64,000 bases of DNA from the NCBI RefSeq assembly GCF_001619875.1, contig NZ_LRFC01000034.1, forward strand, positions 124,001 through 188,000, read 5' to 3'. A program made the position numbers and the translations under genes. Of the stretch, positions 52,391 to 59,557 are shown piece by piece; position 1 is the first letter of the stretch; every line of letters begins with the position of its first letter. This DNA is from Fictibacillus phosphorivorans (lineage in GTDB: Bacteria > Bacillota > Bacilli > Bacillales > Fictibacillaceae). The notes below the pieces were generated by a model that saw nothing but the letters and a program-made list of their open reading frames with translations, searched no databases and was not told the DNA's origin.

Positions 52391-53011
52391 ATGGCACATG
52401 CAGAAACACACGACCCCAACACGCCTTTAGAGTATCGTTCGGAGATTGGGCGTCTAAACATTCTCGGTTTCTGGATTTTTCTAGGGGCAGAAATTGCGTT
52501 ATTCTCAACATTGTTTGCAACGTATATGGTTTTAACACATCGTATTGCAGATGGTCCTGCACTTGGTGAGCTGTTTGAAGTGAAGAGTTTGTTAATTCAA
52601 ACCTTCCTGCTTCTAACAAGTAGTTTCACTTGCGGACTTGCCGTTCATGAGATGCGACGCCACAATGTAAAAGGTTTGATCACGTGGATGGTCGTTACGC
52701 TTGGACTTGGTCTTGGATTCCTTTACTTCGAGATTCAAGAGTTCTTGCACTTCATCCATGAAGGTGCAAACATCGGTACGAGTGCAGCATGGTCAGGATT
52801 CTTCATTCTTGTAGGTACTCACGGTGCCCACGTAACGTTCGGTATCTTCTGGGTAACGATGGTCTTGATTCAAGTGGCGAAGCGCGGTCTTACGCCAGCC
52901 ACTTCTGCAAAAGTTTTCATCACCAGTCTTTACTGGCACTTCTTAGACGTAGTGTGGATCTTTATCTTCACTGCCGTTTATCTGATGGGGATGGTGATGC
53001 ATCATGGCTAA
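52391..53011 (+). CDS. qoxC: Quinol oxidase subunit III
   Basis: A 206-residue protein with five membrane helices, including ILGFWIFLGAEIALFSTLFATYMVL, HFIHEGANIGTSAAWSGFF and the conserved GTHGAHVTFGIFW. Ribosome site AAGGAGG after qoxB. Its stop overlaps the start of qoxD by eight bases. Confidence 0.95.
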   Translation: MAHAETHDPNTPLEYRSEIGRLNILGFWIFLGAEIALFSTLFATYMVLTHRIADGPALGELFEVKSLLIQTFLLLTSSFTCGLAVHEMRRHNVKGLITWMVVTLGLGLGFLYFEIQEFLHFIHEGANIGTSAAWSGFFILVGTHGAHVTFGIFWVTMVLIQVAKRGLTPATSAKVFITSLYWHFLDVVWIFIFTAVYLMGMVMHHG

Positions 53012-53435
53012 TAAAACAGCAGCAAATGAACACCACGGTTTTCCGTGGAAACATTTAATCGGATTTGTGCTTTCCATCGTGCTTACGTTATTTGCACTAT
53101 GGATCGCACTCGGAACTGACTTATCCTTAACATGGATTCTTATCATTATTTTTGGTTTTGCATTCTTGCAGGCAGCCTTGCAGCTGTTGATGTTCATGCA
53201 CGTAACAGAGAACTCGACAAAGAGTAATCTCACAAGTCGCGTACAGATCGGTAACATATTGTTCGCGGCGTTCGTTGCGATCGTTATCGTAATTGGCTCA
53301 GTTTGGGTAATGGCAGCAGGCCACGCGAAGCACGACAAGCATAACCACGCACCGAAGACAGAGAACCATGAGAATCACGGTTCTCATGGTGGCGGAAGTG
53401 AACATGATTCCGGTGAACATGGAAGTCATGAATAA
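53004..53435 (+). CDS. qoxD: Quinol oxidase subunit IV
   Basis: A 143-residue protein with three membrane helices (about 17-36, 43-64, 81-103; FAFLQAALQLLMFMHVTE is the subunit IV hallmark). The C-terminus is an exposed tail of about 35 residues with eleven His, from HAKHDKHNHAPK to GEHGSHE, longer than in the usual subunit. It may bind metal, for instance copper for the oxidase, but this is only a guess. Confidence 0.93.
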   Translation: MANKTAANEHHGFPWKHLIGFVLSIVLTLFALWIALGTDLSLTWILIIIFGFAFLQAALQLLMFMHVTENSTKSNLTSRVQIGNILFAAFVAIVIVIGSVWVMAAGHAKHDKHNHAPKTENHENHGSHGGGSEHDSGEHGSHE

Positions 53436-53451
53436 GATATGATTTGATTTG

Positions 53452-53488
53452 AAAAACCTCTTGCTGAGTGATGGCAGGAGGTTTTTTT
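53452..53488 (+). terminator. Terminator 1 after qoxABCD
   Basis: AAACCTCTTGC pairs with GGCAGGAGGTTT (one mismatch), followed by a T run. Confidence 0.87.
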
Positions 53489-53493
53489 ATGTG

Positions 53494-53527
53494 AGAAGGT
53501 TCTAGTGTGATGAGAGCCTTCTTTTTT
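53494..53527. terminator. Terminator 2 (tandem, possibly bidirectional)
   Basis: AGAAGG pairs with CCTTCT, with an inner CT/AG pair, and a T run follows on plus. On minus it would stop transcripts leaving the NERD gene through array B2. Confidence 0.6.
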
Positions 53528-53556
53528 AGGTTCAGTAAGGTGGAAAGCGTACTGTG

Positions 53557-53820
53557 ATTTTCATCTGATGCTCTCTCACGGAGATTTATGTTCGTTCACA
53601 TTGGGTTTATGCTCGTTCACGGAGGGTTTATGCTTGCTCACGAAGGTTTTTGCTCGTTCCCAGAGATTTATGCTCGCTCACGGAGATTTATGCTCGTTCA
53701 CAGAGATTTATGCTCGCTCACGGAGATTTATGCTCGTTCACAGAGGTTTATGCTCGCTCACAGAGATTTATGCTCGTTCACAAAAATTTGATGGCCAGTT
53801 CACAATATTTTATGGTTAGT
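53557..53820 (-). repeat. Intergenic array B2: ten or more units of 20-21 bp, core CGAGCATAAA on the minus strand
   Basis: On plus, TTTATGCTCG cores start at 53585, 53606, 53627, 53647, 53667, 53687, 53707, 53727, 53747 and 53767, with decayed units beyond at both ends. Units from 53667 alternate GCTCACGGAGA-type and GTTCACAGAGA-type, a 40-bp higher-order repeat. 53697-53716 is the exact reverse complement of 8971-8990 in array B1. The array abuts the stop codon of the NERD gene at 53826, so the NERD transcript runs through it. Confidence 0.92.
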
Positions 53821-53825
53821 ATTAC

Positions 53826-54788
53826 TTATTGTGGTTCTGGAAGATGATAAACTCTTCCTTTTCCTGACCCTGTTTGCTTTAAATTCATATCTGATAATAA
53901 ACGAGTAGCTACATGTCGTGATGAAACTTGAAGAAAGTCACAGAACTGTTTGTTAGTGATTGTTGTCCCATATAAAAGAGCATAATCCTCAAGTGTAGGC
54001 AAATGAAGGTCATGAGCTTTATGCGAACATTTGGGACAAATCCATGTTCTGTATTGTCTCACCACAGGCATATAAAAGCATTCCGTACAATAAACTCCCT
54101 TGATAATGTCCTTTTCTTCAATCTGATACCTTTTTAATAAGTCAGGGTTTTCTGGTGTATGATGTTGGACGAGCATCTTGGACAGTTTACCAAACTCTCT
54201 TTTGTTAAGTTTCTCCACGCTATATATCTTATCAATGATCTTGATTCTTTCCTGCAAATAGGGACTATGCGTAATATATTGAGGGACGTCTTTACTTGAA
54301 GGAGGAGCTTGAATGATGGTTCTTGTATTACTCATAACTACTAGAGAGCGGACAGGAATGGGAGGAATGCGATTTCTTGCCATCCACTCGATCAAATGGG
54401 ATTGCTGGCGTTTCACTTGGAAAATGGGATTCTTAAATGCTTCTTCAGTGCCGTCATCCTTCAATCGGATGACTTGGTTGAGGTGGTCGAAAACTAAAGT
54501 TCCGGTAATGTACTTCACTTCGAGGTTCAAAAGATAACGAGGGGAGAGCAGTAAGGTGTCGATTTGAAAATAACTTTCGTGCGCGGTAAGTCTTAAATCA
54601 TGGAGAACAGAAAATTCCCGGAAAGGCTTCAAAAAATAATCATTCGACTGTTCGCCAAAATGTCCGGCTAATCTGCCGCTCAACTCATCTTCTATTGATA
54701 AATACCTTGGATGATGCCTAATAATTCTGCGCTGCATAACTTCCAGCTTCTTGATCCTAACAGACTTCGTACGCTCTTTTATTAACAT
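53826..54788 (-). CDS. NERD-domain protein with zinc ribbon (paralogue 2)
   Basis: A 320-residue protein related along its full length to the one at 42556. NERD domain: GHFGEQSNDYFL, then YFQIDTLLLSPRYLLNLEVKYITGTL (D...E-x-K). Zinc ribbon CTEC...CPKC at about 234-257, then a C-terminal helix-turn-helix-like segment NKQFCDFLQVSSRHVATRLLSDM. Good ribosome site (AAGGAGG). It has no terminator before array B2, so the array becomes its 3' untranslated region. Function unknown; nuclease or nucleic-acid processing is suggested by the fold. Confidence 0.82.
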   Translation of the reverse strand: MLIKERTKSVRIKKLEVMQRRIIRHHPRYLSIEDELSGRLAGHFGEQSNDYFLKPFREFSVLHDLRLTAHESYFQIDTLLLSPRYLLNLEVKYITGTLVFDHLNQVIRLKDDGTEEAFKNPIFQVKRQQSHLIEWMARNRIPPIPVRSLVVMSNTRTIIQAPPSSKDVPQYITHSPYLQERIKIIDKIYSVEKLNKREFGKLSKMLVQHHTPENPDLLKRYQIEEKDIIKGVYCTECFYMPVVRQYRTWICPKCSHKAHDLHLPTLEDYALLYGTTITNKQFCDFLQVSSRHVATRLLSDMNLKQTGSGKGRVYHLPEPQ

Positions 54789-54863
54789 AAACGACCTCCT
54801 TCTCTACATAAAAAATTCTGCCTCTATAGCCAATTACCCTGCTGCTTTTCTACAAAAATATAC

Positions 54864-54893
54864 AAAAAAAGACAGCCCTCAACGGGACTGCCT
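54864..54893 (-). terminator. Terminator of proBA
   Basis: On the minus strand AGGCAGTCCC pairs with GGGCTGTCT around GTTGA, then a T run. Confidence 0.85.
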
Positions 54894-54923
54894 TCAAATA
54901 CATAAAGATTTTATCTAACCTGT

Positions 54924-56195
54924 TTATCTAATCTGTCCATCGCCAGTCATACGATACTTAATCGTTGTTAAAGCTGGCAATCCCATCGGTCCGCGTGCAT
55001 GGAGCTTCTGTGTAGAGATACCAATCTCCGCTCCAAATCCAAGTGCTGATCCGTCTGTGAAACGGGTCGAGGCATTGTGGTATACTGCTGCTGCGTCAAC
55101 GCTGTTTAAAAACGTTACAGCGTTCTCTGCATTCTCAGTCACAATGGCTTCTGAGTGTTTTGTACCATAACGCTCGATATGCGAGACAGCCTCTTCAACA
55201 GAACTTACTACTTTAACAGCGACCGCTAAGCTTAAATACTCTTCTGCCCAGTCTTTTTCGTTAGCAGGGATAACATCAGGCAGTAATTCTGCTGCTTTTT
55301 CGTCACCGTGTACTTCAATACCATGCTTTTCAAAAAGTTCCTGAACTTTACCTGCATTCTTCAACAACCATGCCTCATGGAAAATAAACGTTTCTGCAGC
55401 ATTACAAACTGCTGGTCGGTCGGTTTTAGCATTCTCCATAATTCTAAGCGCTTTTTCCACATCTGCAAACTGATCAACATAAACATGACAGTTACCCACA
55501 CCTGTCTCGAGGACAGGAACAGTAGCGTTTTCGACAACTGTCTTAATCAGGGCACCTCCACCACGAGGAATCAACACGTCGATGTGTTCTTTCATCGTAA
55601 ACAATTGACTAGCAGCTTCTCTGTCAGTAGAAGCGATAAATTGAACAGCAGTTTCAGGTATTTTTGTTGTAGCTAATGCCTTATGAATGACAGAAACAAT
55701 AGCCGAATTAGAGTGAATGGCGTTTGAACCGCCCTTCAGCACGATCGCATTACCTGATTTTAATGCTAAACCCGTTGCATCGACTGTTACGTTCGGACGA
55801 GCTTCGTAAATCATACCGATCACGCCTAATGGAACGCGTACTTGTTCCACTTTTAGTCCGTTATCGAGCGTCCAGTCTGACAAAATCTCGCCAACAGGGT
55901 CATGTAGCTCCACAACCTCACGCAAGCCATCTGCAAATTCCTTCACACGTTTTTCGGTTAATCGTAAACGGTCCATCAGTGCTTCAGAAAAGCCTTTATC
56001 TTCACCGTTATCCAAATCTTTTTGGTTTTCTTTTAAAATATATTCAGATTCTTTTTCAAGAATATCCGCAATCGTTAATAATGCTTCGTTTTTTTCTTTT
56101 TCACTCAACAGCGCTAGCTTTTTAGAAGCTTGCTGTGCTAATTTTGCTTGATCTTTAACGTTAATTTGTTTGGTTGTACTAGTAAAAGTACTCAT
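54924..56195 (-). CDS. proA: Glutamate-5-semialdehyde dehydrogenase (gamma-glutamyl phosphate reductase)
   Basis: ATG 56195 follows AAGGAGG; an extension to 56219 has no such site. The 423-residue aldehyde-dehydrogenase-fold enzyme has LGVIGMIYEARPNVTVDA (about 111), the DVLIPRGGGALI block, catalytic Cys in RPAVCNAAETFIFHE, and GFGAEIGISTQKLHARGPMGL near the end. Second step of proline synthesis, acting on gamma-glutamyl phosphate from ProB. Follows proB by 45 bases. Confidence 0.96.
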   Translation of the reverse strand: MSTFTSTTKQINVKDQAKLAQQASKKLALLSEKEKNEALLTIADILEKESEYILKENQKDLDNGEDKGFSEALMDRLRLTEKRVKEFADGLREVVELHDPVGEILSDWTLDNGLKVEQVRVPLGVIGMIYEARPNVTVDATGLALKSGNAIVLKGGSNAIHSNSAIVSVIHKALATTKIPETAVQFIASTDREAASQLFTMKEHIDVLIPRGGGALIKTVVENATVPVLETGVGNCHVYVDQFADVEKALRIMENAKTDRPAVCNAAETFIFHEAWLLKNAGKVQELFEKHGIEVHGDEKAAELLPDVIPANEKDWAEEYLSLAVAVKVVSSVEEAVSHIERYGTKHSEAIVTENAENAVTFLNSVDAAAVYHNASTRFTDGSALGFGAEIGISTQKLHARGPMGLPALTTIKYRMTGDGQIR

Positions 56196-56240
56196 CCAAC
56201 GCCTCCTTGTATTTTTCAATCATTCCTTTTCATTTCAGAA

Positions 56241-57374
56241 TTAGTGAATAGGAACTGCTAATCGCGTGTGACAGACTAAATCGTTATTATTGATCGCCTC
56301 TTCAGGACCTACATTGTTCAATTCGTCGGTTGAGATTCCTTTGATCTTGATCAACTGTTTAGACGAATAGTTGGAAACGCCAAGACCTACTTCATTTCCG
56401 TCCAAGTCTTTAATACGAACAACTGAGCCTTTTTTGAAGTGGCCACTCACATAACGAATGCCAGTAGGGTAAAGGCTTTTTAGTTCATCAATCCCTTGTT
56501 TGGCTTTATTGGATACAACAATCTCGCCTTCTGGACCTGAATGAAAGGCGATCCATTGACGCTTTGTATCCAGGTTGAACTCATTTTTATCAGGTACAAA
56601 ATACGTACCGCGCGCATTGCCTTCAACAGCCCCATGAATAATATCTGTTGAAGTAGCGTTGCCGAGGAATGAAGAGATACCAGAAGCCATAGCAATCTTA
56701 ACAGCATCAATTTTAGAACGCATTCCGCCAGTTCCCACTTCACTGCCTGGTTCGCCAGCTGACTCTTCGATTTCTGGCGTAATCTCGCTTACTCTCGTTA
56801 ATAACTTAGCTTCTGGATTTTTTCGTGGGTCTTCTGTATAGAGACCGTCAATATCAGAAAGGATGATGAGCTGGTCTGCATCAACAAGACCTGCAACCTT
56901 TGCCGAAAGCGTATCGTTGTCACCAAACTTCAAGCGCTCTACGGTAACCGTGTCGTTTTCGTTTACGATCGGAATGATGCCCCGGTCTAAAAGGACATTG
57001 ATAGTATTACGAGCGTTGTGGTACCGATCTCGGTCTGAAAAATCACTTCTTGTTATTAAGATTTGTGACGCAGTATAACCGTGAGATACGAATCGCTCAG
57101 AATAAGCTTCCATTAACAGGCCTTGGCCGATTGAAGCTGCTGCTTGTTTTTCTGCTAAGGAAGTTGGCCGATTTAAACAGCCTAAACGTCTATAGCCAGC
57201 AGCGACTGCACCAGAAGATACGAGCAACACTTCATGACCCTCATCTTTTAATTTCACAACTTCATCTACTAGGCGTTCAAGTTTTCTTCGACTGATGTCT
57301 CCAAGTCTGCTAGTTAAAGAACTCGATCCAATTTTAATAACAATGCGTTTATTCGTTGAATTATTTAAATCCAT
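56241..57374 (-). CDS. proB: Glutamate 5-kinase
   Basis: A 377-residue amino-acid kinase: KIGSSSLT near the N-terminus, SSGAVAAGYRRLG, PIVNENDTV, FGDNDTLSAKVAG and GTGGMRSKIDA, followed by a C-terminal PUA domain (about 280-365, FKKGSVVRIKDLDGNEVGLGVSNYS). The PUA domain is present, as in most full-length ProB. First enzyme of proline synthesis, normally feedback-inhibited by proline. No T-box leader is visible upstream. Confidence 0.96.
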   Translation of the reverse strand: MDLNNSTNKRIVIKIGSSSLTSRLGDISRRKLERLVDEVVKLKDEGHEVLLVSSGAVAAGYRRLGCLNRPTSLAEKQAAASIGQGLLMEAYSERFVSHGYTASQILITRSDFSDRDRYHNARNTINVLLDRGIIPIVNENDTVTVERLKFGDNDTLSAKVAGLVDADQLIILSDIDGLYTEDPRKNPEAKLLTRVSEITPEIEESAGEPGSEVGTGGMRSKIDAVKIAMASGISSFLGNATSTDIIHGAVEGNARGTYFVPDKNEFNLDTKRQWIAFHSGPEGEIVVSNKAKQGIDELKSLYPTGIRYVSGHFKKGSVVRIKDLDGNEVGLGVSNYSSKQLIKIKGISTDELNNVGPEEAINNNDLVCHTRLAVPIH

Positions 57375-57445
57375 ATCTAGTTAGAATCACTCCTGTTTTG
57401 TTAATGGTACAAATTTGTTTACCGGTCAAAATTACAACGGTAACG

Positions 57446-57473
57446 AGTATAACATGGTGAGATTCAAACACAA
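57446..57473 (-). promoter_or_regulatory. Candidate promoter of proBA
   Basis: On the minus strand TTGTGT (57473-57468), a 16-base spacer and TATACT (57451-57446) lie about 72 bases before the proB ATG. Confidence 0.5.
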
Positions 57474-57624
57474 CAGGGTTTGGTGAGATAGTGTAGGAAA
57501 CGGGCAAAAAGTGAAGAAAACGGTAGATAAGAGGGTTATTTTGAACATAGGGAGTGATAGGCTCGCAGGAAGGTTTAAAACTATATATACAGAGATATTC
57601 CGGTAGATAATTTTTCCATAAAAT

Positions 57625-57652
57625 GCAAAAACCCCTCTAAAAAAGAGGGGAA
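57625..57652 (-). terminator. Terminator of the gene at 57664
   Basis: On the minus strand CCCCTC pairs with GAGGGG around TTTTTTA, followed by five T. Confidence 0.85.
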
Positions 57653-57663
57653 TAAAGTTAATA

Positions 57664-57939
57664 TTAATATTTTGCTTTTTCCATTTTTCGTTTCGCCAGA
57701 TATGGACGACCCCATACGATATATGCTGCGTAATGAGCAAATACGACGTTTGCAATGAATACTGTGATGAAGAAACTATGAACGAATAAGCTTAAACTGT
57801 CATTAGCCATAAATAACACGACGTAAGTCCATAACAGGGCGATGAACGGCGTTTGCCATAAGGCTAACTTGCGACTATCATTCCACAAAAATAGCGGTGT
57901 GGCAGTCGCTACAAATAAGTAAACCATAAAAACATCCAT
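57664..57939 (-). CDS. Small membrane protein, unknown (91 aa)
   Basis: A 91-residue protein with three hydrophobic segments (about 4-18, 29-46 and 52-74) and a basic tail RPYLAKRKMEKAKY. I do not recognise a family. Monocistronic with its own terminator; ribosome site AGGGG. Confidence 0.65.
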   Translation of the reverse strand: MDVFMVYLFVATATPLFLWNDSRKLALWQTPFIALLWTYVVLFMANDSLSLFVHSFFITVFIANVVFAHYAAYIVWGRPYLAKRKMEKAKY

Positions 57940-58090
57940 TACTAATCAACCCCTTGAAGTATTGTTTACGCTTACAATTTTGACGAATTAGCGTCTAAAA
58001 TGTGAACGATTTGTTACAATTAGTATACCACAATAGGAGGAAAATGCCACATGGATTTGTACATTTTTTTGAAAATTCAAGTTTCTGAAC

Positions 58091-58130
58091 AAAAAAAGAG
58101 CTCGAAGCCCTGTCAGGGCAACGAGTTCTT
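58091..58130 (-). terminator. Terminator of yojF-bshB2
   Basis: On the minus strand AGAACTCGTTGCCCTG pairs with CAGGGCTTCGAGCTCT (minor mismatches), then seven T. Confidence 0.92.
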
Positions 58131-58141
58131 GATGAATAATA

Positions 58142-58786
58142 TTATAATGGATAACGCCAAAACCTCTCATGCTTTACCCATTCTAGCATAGCAGGATCCT
58201 TCTTAACACTCTCTACGAGCCATTGGGTTTGTGATTTATGCGCTTTAATGCAATTCATTTTTTCCTCAAAAACATCAGATATATCTGTCACAATGTGTGG
58301 TGCACCAAGCTCAGCCTCAGAGTTTTTTGCAAAAGCTACACATAAGAGTTCAGGACGCTCCAACTCCGGCATGCTTTTAACTGCCCGAACGACAGCTCTT
58401 GCTGTAGCTTCGTGATCAGGATGGACGCTATATCCTGGATAAAAAGTGATCAGCTTAGTAGGTTTTACCTCTTCAATTACAGATAAAAATTTGTCAGCTA
58501 ATCCTTTTTCATCTTCAAATTCTACTGTCTTATCACGCAATCCGAACTGGCGCAAATCGTCAATGCCTACAGCCGCACAAGCATCTTCCAGTTCTTTTTG
58601 ACGAATAAGAGGAAGGGATTCCCTTGTTGCAAAAGGCGGATTTCCCATGTTTCTTCCCATCTGGCCAAGGGTTAAGCAAATGTAGGTAACAGGTGACCCT
58701 TTTTTCGTATGTTGAGCAATCGTTCCTGACACCCCAAAAGCTTCATCATCGGGGTGAGGGAAGATCACCAATAAATGATCGTTCAT
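58142..58786 (-). CDS. bshB2: Bacillithiol biosynthesis deacetylase BshB2
   Basis: A 214-residue LmbE/PIG-L type zinc deacetylase: PHPDDEAFGVSG (PHPDDE at about 11-16) and the distal zinc His in PGYSVHPDHEATARAV. Length and sequence match the BshB2 (YojG) group, which removes the acetyl group from GlcNAc-malate in bacillithiol synthesis. The second of two ATGs (58786) is better spaced from AAGGAGG; the first is 58789. It follows yojF by 12 bases. Confidence 0.9.
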   Translation of the reverse strand: MNDHLLVIFPHPDDEAFGVSGTIAQHTKKGSPVTYICLTLGQMGRNMGNPPFATRESLPLIRQKELEDACAAVGIDDLRQFGLRDKTVEFEDEKGLADKFLSVIEEVKPTKLITFYPGYSVHPDHEATARAVVRAVKSMPELERPELLCVAFAKNSEAELGAPHIVTDISDVFEEKMNCIKAHKSQTQWLVESVKKDPAMLEWVKHERFWRYPL

Positions 58787-58798
58787 CATGTAACCTCC

Positions 58799-59149
58799 TT
58801 ATACATCAAATGGGGAAGAGCTAAGCTGCAGTGCAACTGCAAGACGACCTTCTTGATCATGGCCTGCCATCAATAATCTTCCTTTAGAATCAATTTCCCA
58901 ATGTGTTAATCCTTCAGCATAAATCCAGCCGAGTTCGATCTTTAAGCCCACTCTAAAAGGACCATTTCCCATAATCTTTCCTGACAGGGGGGTCACTTTT
59001 CCATTTCGGATATATGCGTTAACGGTAAGGACACTATCGTTATTGTGATTGGCATAAGCGCCATTGGTGGTTTCTAAATGTAGATAAAGTTCTTTTCCAA
59101 TAAGCTGATCCAGTGTGTTCTGGACTTCATTGGCTTGTATGAGCTGCAT
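58799..59149 (-). CDS. yojF: YojF family protein (DUF1806)
   Basis: ATG 59149 follows AGGAGTG and gives a 116-residue protein, the same length as B. subtilis YojF; the longer frame to 59194 is rejected. It contains YLHLETTNGAYANHNNDS and GLKIELGWIYAEGLTHWEIDSKGRLL. YojF is regularly encoded before BshB2, as here. It probably assists bacillithiol synthesis, but its biochemistry is not known. Confidence 0.87.
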   Translation of the reverse strand: MQLIQANEVQNTLDQLIGKELYLHLETTNGAYANHNNDSVLTVNAYIRNGKVTPLSGKIMGNGPFRVGLKIELGWIYAEGLTHWEIDSKGRLLMAGHDQEGRLAVALQLSSSPFDV

Positions 59150-59242
59150 ATCTTCACACTCCTGTGCAGAATAGATGTATTTATTATAATTCAAAACTCA
59201 AAATAACGTGTATGATATGCCTGTATTGTTTACTCTTTGTAG

Positions 59243-59392
59243 TTTGAAAGTAGTTGATTTCCACTCCAGGTGCTCGCTTTCCGCGGGGCAGGCGGTGAGC
59301 CACATTTGTACGTTTCACTTTTAAGTGTCTCACCCGCCAGCCTGTCCCGCAGGAGTCTCGCACCTTACGCTTCAATCAACTAGTCAATGAAG
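59243..59392. repeat. Dispersed repeat R2 (about 150 bp) with terminal inverted repeats
   Basis: Same element as R1 at 29691: begins TTTGAAAGTAGTTGATTTCC and ends CAATCAACTAGTCAATGAAG. The ends TAGTTGATT and AATCAACTA are perfect inverted repeats. Internal pairs GGCGGTGAG/CTCACCCGCC, GCGGGGCAGG/CCTGTCCCGC and GTGCTCGC/GTCTCGCAC would give a nested, branched fold. It stands between yojF and pdxK promoters and terminator. No ORF. Confidence 0.88.
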
Positions 59393-59430
59393 AGATTGAA
59401 AAACAAATGCAAATACTACTAGTTTTAAGA

Positions 59431-59500
59431 ATAGTTAACCTTCGCACCAGTATGCTCGCTTTTCTCATGGCGACGGTGAGCCTTCTTGATCTTACACTTG
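59431..59500. repeat. Decayed partial copy R3 of the dispersed repeat
   Basis: TAGTTAACCTTCGCACCAG, TATGCTCGCTTTTC and CGACGGTGAGCCTTCTT follow the order of the left half of R1/R2 (TAGTTGATTTCCGCTCCAG, GATGCTCGCTTTCC, GCGGTGAGCC), 40 bases after R2. Confidence 0.6.
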
Positions 59501-59516
59501 ACCTATATTTACTATG

Positions 59517-59552
59517 ATAAAAAAGAGACTAATCAACAAGATCAGTCTCTCC
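59517..59552 (-). terminator. Terminator of pdxK
   Basis: On the minus strand AGAGACTGATC pairs with GATTAGTCTCT (one mismatch), then a run of T. Confidence 0.88.
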
Positions 59553-59557
59553 AAAAA

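Noticed and set aside
53557-53820. CRISPR array
   Set aside because: The repeat unit is continuous without unique spacers, the period is only 20-21 bp, and no cas gene is in the window.
53568-53847. Three overlapping short ORFs in all plus frames (65-83 aa) with MLVH/ARSR-type repeated peptides
   Set aside because: They are a by-product of the 20-base repeat array B2, which keeps every frame open; there are no ribosome sites and the products differ by frame.
57375-57660. T-box leader before proBA
   Set aside because: Proline T-boxes occur in B. subtilis, but the conserved core AGGGTGGNACCGCG is absent on the minus strand here.
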